NCBI RefSeq assembly: GCF_002160305.1
Contig: NZ_NFKI01000001.1
Span: 1 to 64,000 of the forward strand
Direction: 5' to 3'
DNA length: 64,000 bases
Source: Pseudoflavonifractor sp. An184
GTDB lineage: Bacteria > Bacillota > Clostridia > Oscillospirales > Oscillospiraceae
Below are positions 63,080 to 64,000 of this stretch, in pieces (the stretch's first letter is position 1; each line of letters starts with the position of its first letter). The notes beneath the pieces are model-generated. The model was given only the letters and a program-made list of their open reading frames with translations, was not told where the DNA came from and did no database searches. Position numbers and translations under genes: made by a program.

Positions 63080-63529
63080 GTGGACGAAATCATCGTCATC
63101 CGAGCTGCCGACCCGGACGGCAGTATATTTAAGGCAATCGTGAATGCGCTGAAGGGCAAGCGGGCGGAAGTGGTCCATATCAACGCCCCGGCCTCCTCCG
63201 TGCTGCGCATCGGGGAGTTGGAGATCCATCACGGGCACCGCCGGGTGTTTGTGGCCGGCAGGGAAGTGCGTCTCAACCACGGGGAATACGCCATGCTCTA
63301 CTGCATGGCCAGCGCCCCCGGGCAGGTATTTTCCAAGGTGCAGCTCTATGCAGCGGCTTGGGGAGAGGGGTATCTGCATAGGACTACATCGGTAGAGAAT
63401 ATCATCTGGCGGCTGAGACGGAAATTGGAATCTGATCCGAAACATCCAGACTATATTAAGACAGTGCTCAGAGCAGGATACAAGATGAACAATCCAATGA
63501 ATAAGGTGGTTAATCTTCGTTCTGATTAG
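63080..63529 (+). CDS. Orphan OmpR/PhoB-type winged-helix protein, copy 4
   Basis: The protein has 149 residues from the GTG at 63080 behind GGGAGGT. The stub VDEIIVIRAADPDGSIFKAIVNALKGKRAEVVHINAPASSVLRIGELEIHH is followed by the winged helix (FSKVQLYAAAW, TSVENIIWRLRRKLESDPKHPDYIKTVLRAGYKM). It is the most divergent of the four copies, ending with an extra basic tail, NNPMNKVVNLRSD. It follows dtxR copy 2 as copy 3 follows dtxR copy 1, so dtxR plus winged helix is a repeated unit. Confidence 0.85.
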   Translation: MDEIIVIRAADPDGSIFKAIVNALKGKRAEVVHINAPASSVLRIGELEIHHGHRRVFVAGREVRLNHGEYAMLYCMASAPGQVFSKVQLYAAAWGEGYLHRTTSVENIIWRLRRKLESDPKHPDYIKTVLRAGYKMNNPMNKVVNLRSD

Positions 63530-63720
63530 AACAGTTGCGATAATTTTATCAAAAAAGAACAGTTTTATGAAAAGGTCAACCGACGTTGGGAATATGGTAT
63601 GGCAACGCAGAAAAGAACTGGAGGCCGCTCCTCCTTATTCAATCTTTATAAAACTGAGATCGGGAGCGGCTATAAAAATCGCTGCGGAGTGGACTCGATA
63701 AACTGAGACGATGACCATAA

Positions 63721-63818
63721 GCGAATAAAATTATTATTATAGTCGCAAAGTGATTGACAGACGCACAGCTGTGTGCTATTATTCTTTTGCGACTAAAATT
63801 AAAATAATAGTCGCAAAA
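63721..63818 (+). promoter_or_regulatory. Promoter flanked by two operators of the last TetR gene
   Basis: TTGACA (63754-63759), a 17-bp spacer and TATTAT (63777-63782) lie between two related palindromic sites. GCGA...TCGC at 63721-63746 and 63789-63814 have identical spacing. The downstream copy extends to perfect 11-bp arms TTTTGCGACTA (63785-63795) / TAGTCGCAAAA (63808-63818). In the rest of the 300-bp gap (63530-63720) I see no gene. Confidence 0.78.
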
Positions 63819-63829
63819 GGAGGACGCCT

Positions 63830-64000
63830 ATGTCGCCAAGGATTTTTTCTACCACCCAGCGTGAGGAGCTGCGGATCAAGATGCTGGACGCAGGCTTTGA
63901 ACTGATCAAACAGCACGGCATGACCCATGCCTCTGTGGAGAAGATCACCCAAGCCGCCGGCCTGGGTAAGAGCACCTTTTACAACTTTTTCTCCTCCAAG
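63830..64000 (+). CDS. TetR-family regulator, N-terminal part (runs off the window)
   Basis: The ATG at 63830 follows AAAGGAGG. The visible 57 residues begin MSPRIFSTTQREELRIKMLD and contain a TetR-type HTH: ASVEKITQAAGLGKSTFYNFFSSK. The KSTFYNFFSSK ending is the family recognition-helix pattern. The ligand domain is outside the window. The sequence differs from the tetR set linked to ABC pairs (MTHASVEKITQAAGLGKSTFY versus ASLR.I....GVTTGA.Y), so it is probably a separate regulator. Confidence 0.85.
   Translation, partial: MSPRIFSTTQREELRIKMLDAGFELIKQHGMTHASVEKITQAAGLGKSTFYNFFSSK

Noticed and set aside
1-64000. Siderophore biosynthesis cluster (NRPS, NIS synthetase, nicotianamine-like synthase)
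   Set aside because: No such motifs or large multidomain genes are present. The island encodes transport, regulation and small enzymes only.
1-64000. Mobile elements, prophage, CRISPR arrays, tRNA or rRNA genes
   Set aside because: No transposase, integrase, phage structural gene, regularly spaced repeat or structural RNA was recognised. The gene repeats seen are explained by paralogy and recombination.

Overview
The window looks like a chromosomal segment of a GC-rich gut Clostridia member, probably Oscillospiraceae (the Flavonifractor/Oscillibacter/Lawsonibacter neighbourhood). The reasons are strong AGGAGG ribosome sites, Firmicutes-type small families (DUF3793, DUF6110, DUF4491), CD-type lipoproteins and dense operons with ATGA stop/start overlaps. 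This placement is inferred from gene content only. I saw no rRNA, tRNA, CRISPR array, prophage or transposase.

The segment is almost entirely a metal (most likely iron) acquisition and homeostasis island. Thirteen copies of an 18-bp palindrome, GGTTAG-N6-CTAACC and close variants, lie upstream of nearly every operon. Where a promoter can be read, the box starts 7-9 bp after the -10 element, the position of a repressor. Two near-identical short DtxR-family regulators (11344-11712 and 62649-63017) are the obvious candidates to bind it. Their metal-site residues include the Cys typical of iron-sensing DtxR/IdeR rather than the Glu of manganese-sensing MntR. Each dtxR gene is followed, across a hairpin, by an orphan OmpR-type winged-helix gene that occurs four times in the window.

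Layout. 1-3650: two winged-helix copies flank an AT-richer methyltransferase/TetR/MATE insert with its own shared operator. 3859-12219: an AraC gene diverges from an operon of ECF S, T and double-A components, an ABC exporter-fold pair, DtxR and winged helix. 12356-20877 (minus): two tetR-box-ABC-ABC modules. 21024-25779: DUF4491, then a box-controlled operon with a Cys/His-rich peptide, a lipoprotein, two methyltransferases, AraC and a hydrolase. 25833-28445: an AraC remnant and a permease-less operon of binding-protein-like, ABC ATPase and G3E GTPase genes. 28628-31699: a Crp/Fnr gene with a taurine/nitrate-type ABC importer. 31789-37795 (minus): a methyltransferase/lipoprotein/GNAT/DUF2249 operon and an AhpC/thioredoxin-reductase-like/DUF3793/flavodoxin operon. 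38032-43940: methyltransferases, an L-2-amino-thiazoline-4-carboxylate-hydrolase-like protein and a P-type metal ATPase. 44123-57556: two more tetR-box-ABC-ABC modules around a second ECF operon and two AraC genes. 57672-62531: a nickel/peptide-type ABC importer. 62649-64000: the second DtxR/winged-helix pair and the start of another TetR gene.

Working model (inference): under iron limitation the DtxR-type repressors release the boxes. This switches on five YbtPQ/SiaDE-like ABC pairs and two ECF importers for metal complexes such as haem or foreign siderophores, an oligopeptide/nickel-type importer and several cytosolic processing enzymes. TetR and AraC proteins add substrate-specific control. 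No siderophore biosynthesis genes are visible, so scavenging of foreign chelates is favoured. All substrates remain unproven.
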